Shown here piece after piece: positions 5,594-5,902 of a stretch of DNA of 5,902 nt. Both the position numbers and the translations under genes were made by a program. The stretch's first letter is position 1. The number at the start of each line of letters is the position of its first letter. Below the pieces are notes generated by a model. It was not told the origin of the DNA. It ran no database searches and saw nothing but the letters and a program-made list of their open reading frames with translations. Source of the DNA: Gammaproteobacteria bacterium (lineage in GTDB: Bacteria > Pseudomonadota > Gammaproteobacteria > Pseudomonadales > Azotimanducaceae_A). Location of the stretch: the NCBI GenBank assembly GCA_026713405.1, contig JAPOON010000873.1, positions 1-5,902 on the forward strand. The letters are read 5' to 3'.

Positions 5594-5714
5594 TACCGTG
5601 CCCGCTCAAGTGAAGCCGCGCATAGTTTAGCGTTGTAGGAGAGAAGAGTATTGCTGGCCACAATCACAGTATGATCGGAGCAATCGATTGAGTGGAACAG
5701 GAAACCGTAGCCCG

Positions 5715-5902
5715 ATGAAGGCAGACATCTCCGCGGAAAGCGCCGTGGCAACAAGGAGGGCGGGCGATGGTTCCGTCGAGTTGATCGAGAAGGTTTTCGC
5801 CGGCGGCGTGGACCATGCGGCGGTGCTGCTGCGCCACTCGGCGCGCGAGTACAATCGGGATATCCACGACCTTTTGAACCCGTTGACCGATGAAGGGCGG
5901 GA
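5715..5902 (+). CDS. Histidine phosphatase family protein, N-terminal fragment
   Basis: The frame is open from ATG at 5715 to the window edge (62 codons visible). Residues 37-44 read VLLRHSAR, matching the LxRHGxx signature of the phosphoglycerate-mutase-like histidine phosphatases, with H41 as the phosphorylated residue and Ser in place of the usual Gly. NPLTDEGR (55-62) is the next conserved block of the family. The substrate cannot be inferred from this piece. An AGGA lies 12 nt upstream of the ATG, a rather long spacing; an in-frame TTG at 5688 or a downstream TTG at 5781 are other possible starts. It is divergent from the SDR gene with 121 bp between them; TATGAT (5670-5675) there resembles a -10 box but lacks a matching -35. 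Confidence 0.75.
   Translation, partial: MKADISAESAVATRRAGDGSVELIEKVFAGGVDHAAVLLRHSAREYNRDIHDLLNPLTDEGR

Noticed and set aside
4767..5663. Long overlapping ORFs on both strands over the SDR gene (minus 298 residues, plus 272 residues)
   Set aside because: Their composition is biased (Arg/Gly/His-rich or Ala/Gly-rich) and the SDR frame has complete catalytic and cofactor motifs.

Overview
The window looks like chromosomal DNA of a GC-rich Gram-negative bacterium, most likely a gammaproteobacterium. The reasons are an LptA/OstA-like periplasmic protein, a LigE-type exported DNA ligase and several classical signal peptides. The exact lineage cannot be fixed from the sequence alone.

The standout feature is on the minus strand at 274-825: an exported peroxiredoxin whose peroxidatic cysteine codon is an in-frame TGA (622-624). 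The protein reads on without another stop on both sides of that TGA. The TGA sits exactly in the Prx active-site motif (PxxxTxxU), and a perfect 7-bp hairpin with a 5-nt loop lies 14 nt downstream, matching the published rules for a bacterial SECIS element. I therefore annotate one selenoprotein gene instead of two small ORFs or a pseudogene.

Layout from left to right: the first 15 codons of a minus-strand Rossmann-fold (SDR/epimerase-like) protein running off the left edge; a 227-bp gap; the selenocysteine peroxiredoxin (minus); a divergent intergenic region with inverted repeats and a nine-G run; an exported metal-dependent amidohydrolase (945-2330, plus); a 233-bp gap; a LigE-type ATP-dependent DNA ligase with signal peptide (2564-3403, plus); a type II toxin-antitoxin pair, AbrB/MazE-like antitoxin (3564-3806) overlapping a PemK/MazF-like toxin (3796-4161), preceded by an AT-rich inverted repeat that is a likely operator; then, convergent to these, a minus-strand pair made of an MFE-2-like short-chain dehydrogenase (4679-5593) followed by an LptA/OstA-like protein (4206-4667). 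At the right edge a divergent plus-strand gene (5715 onward) begins a histidine-phosphatase-family protein and runs off the window.

The genes do not form one pathway. Recurring themes are envelope/periplasmic export (peroxiredoxin, amidohydrolase, ligase, LptA-like) and one compact stress/selfish module (toxin-antitoxin). Only the toxin-antitoxin pair and the SDR-LptA pair look like operons.
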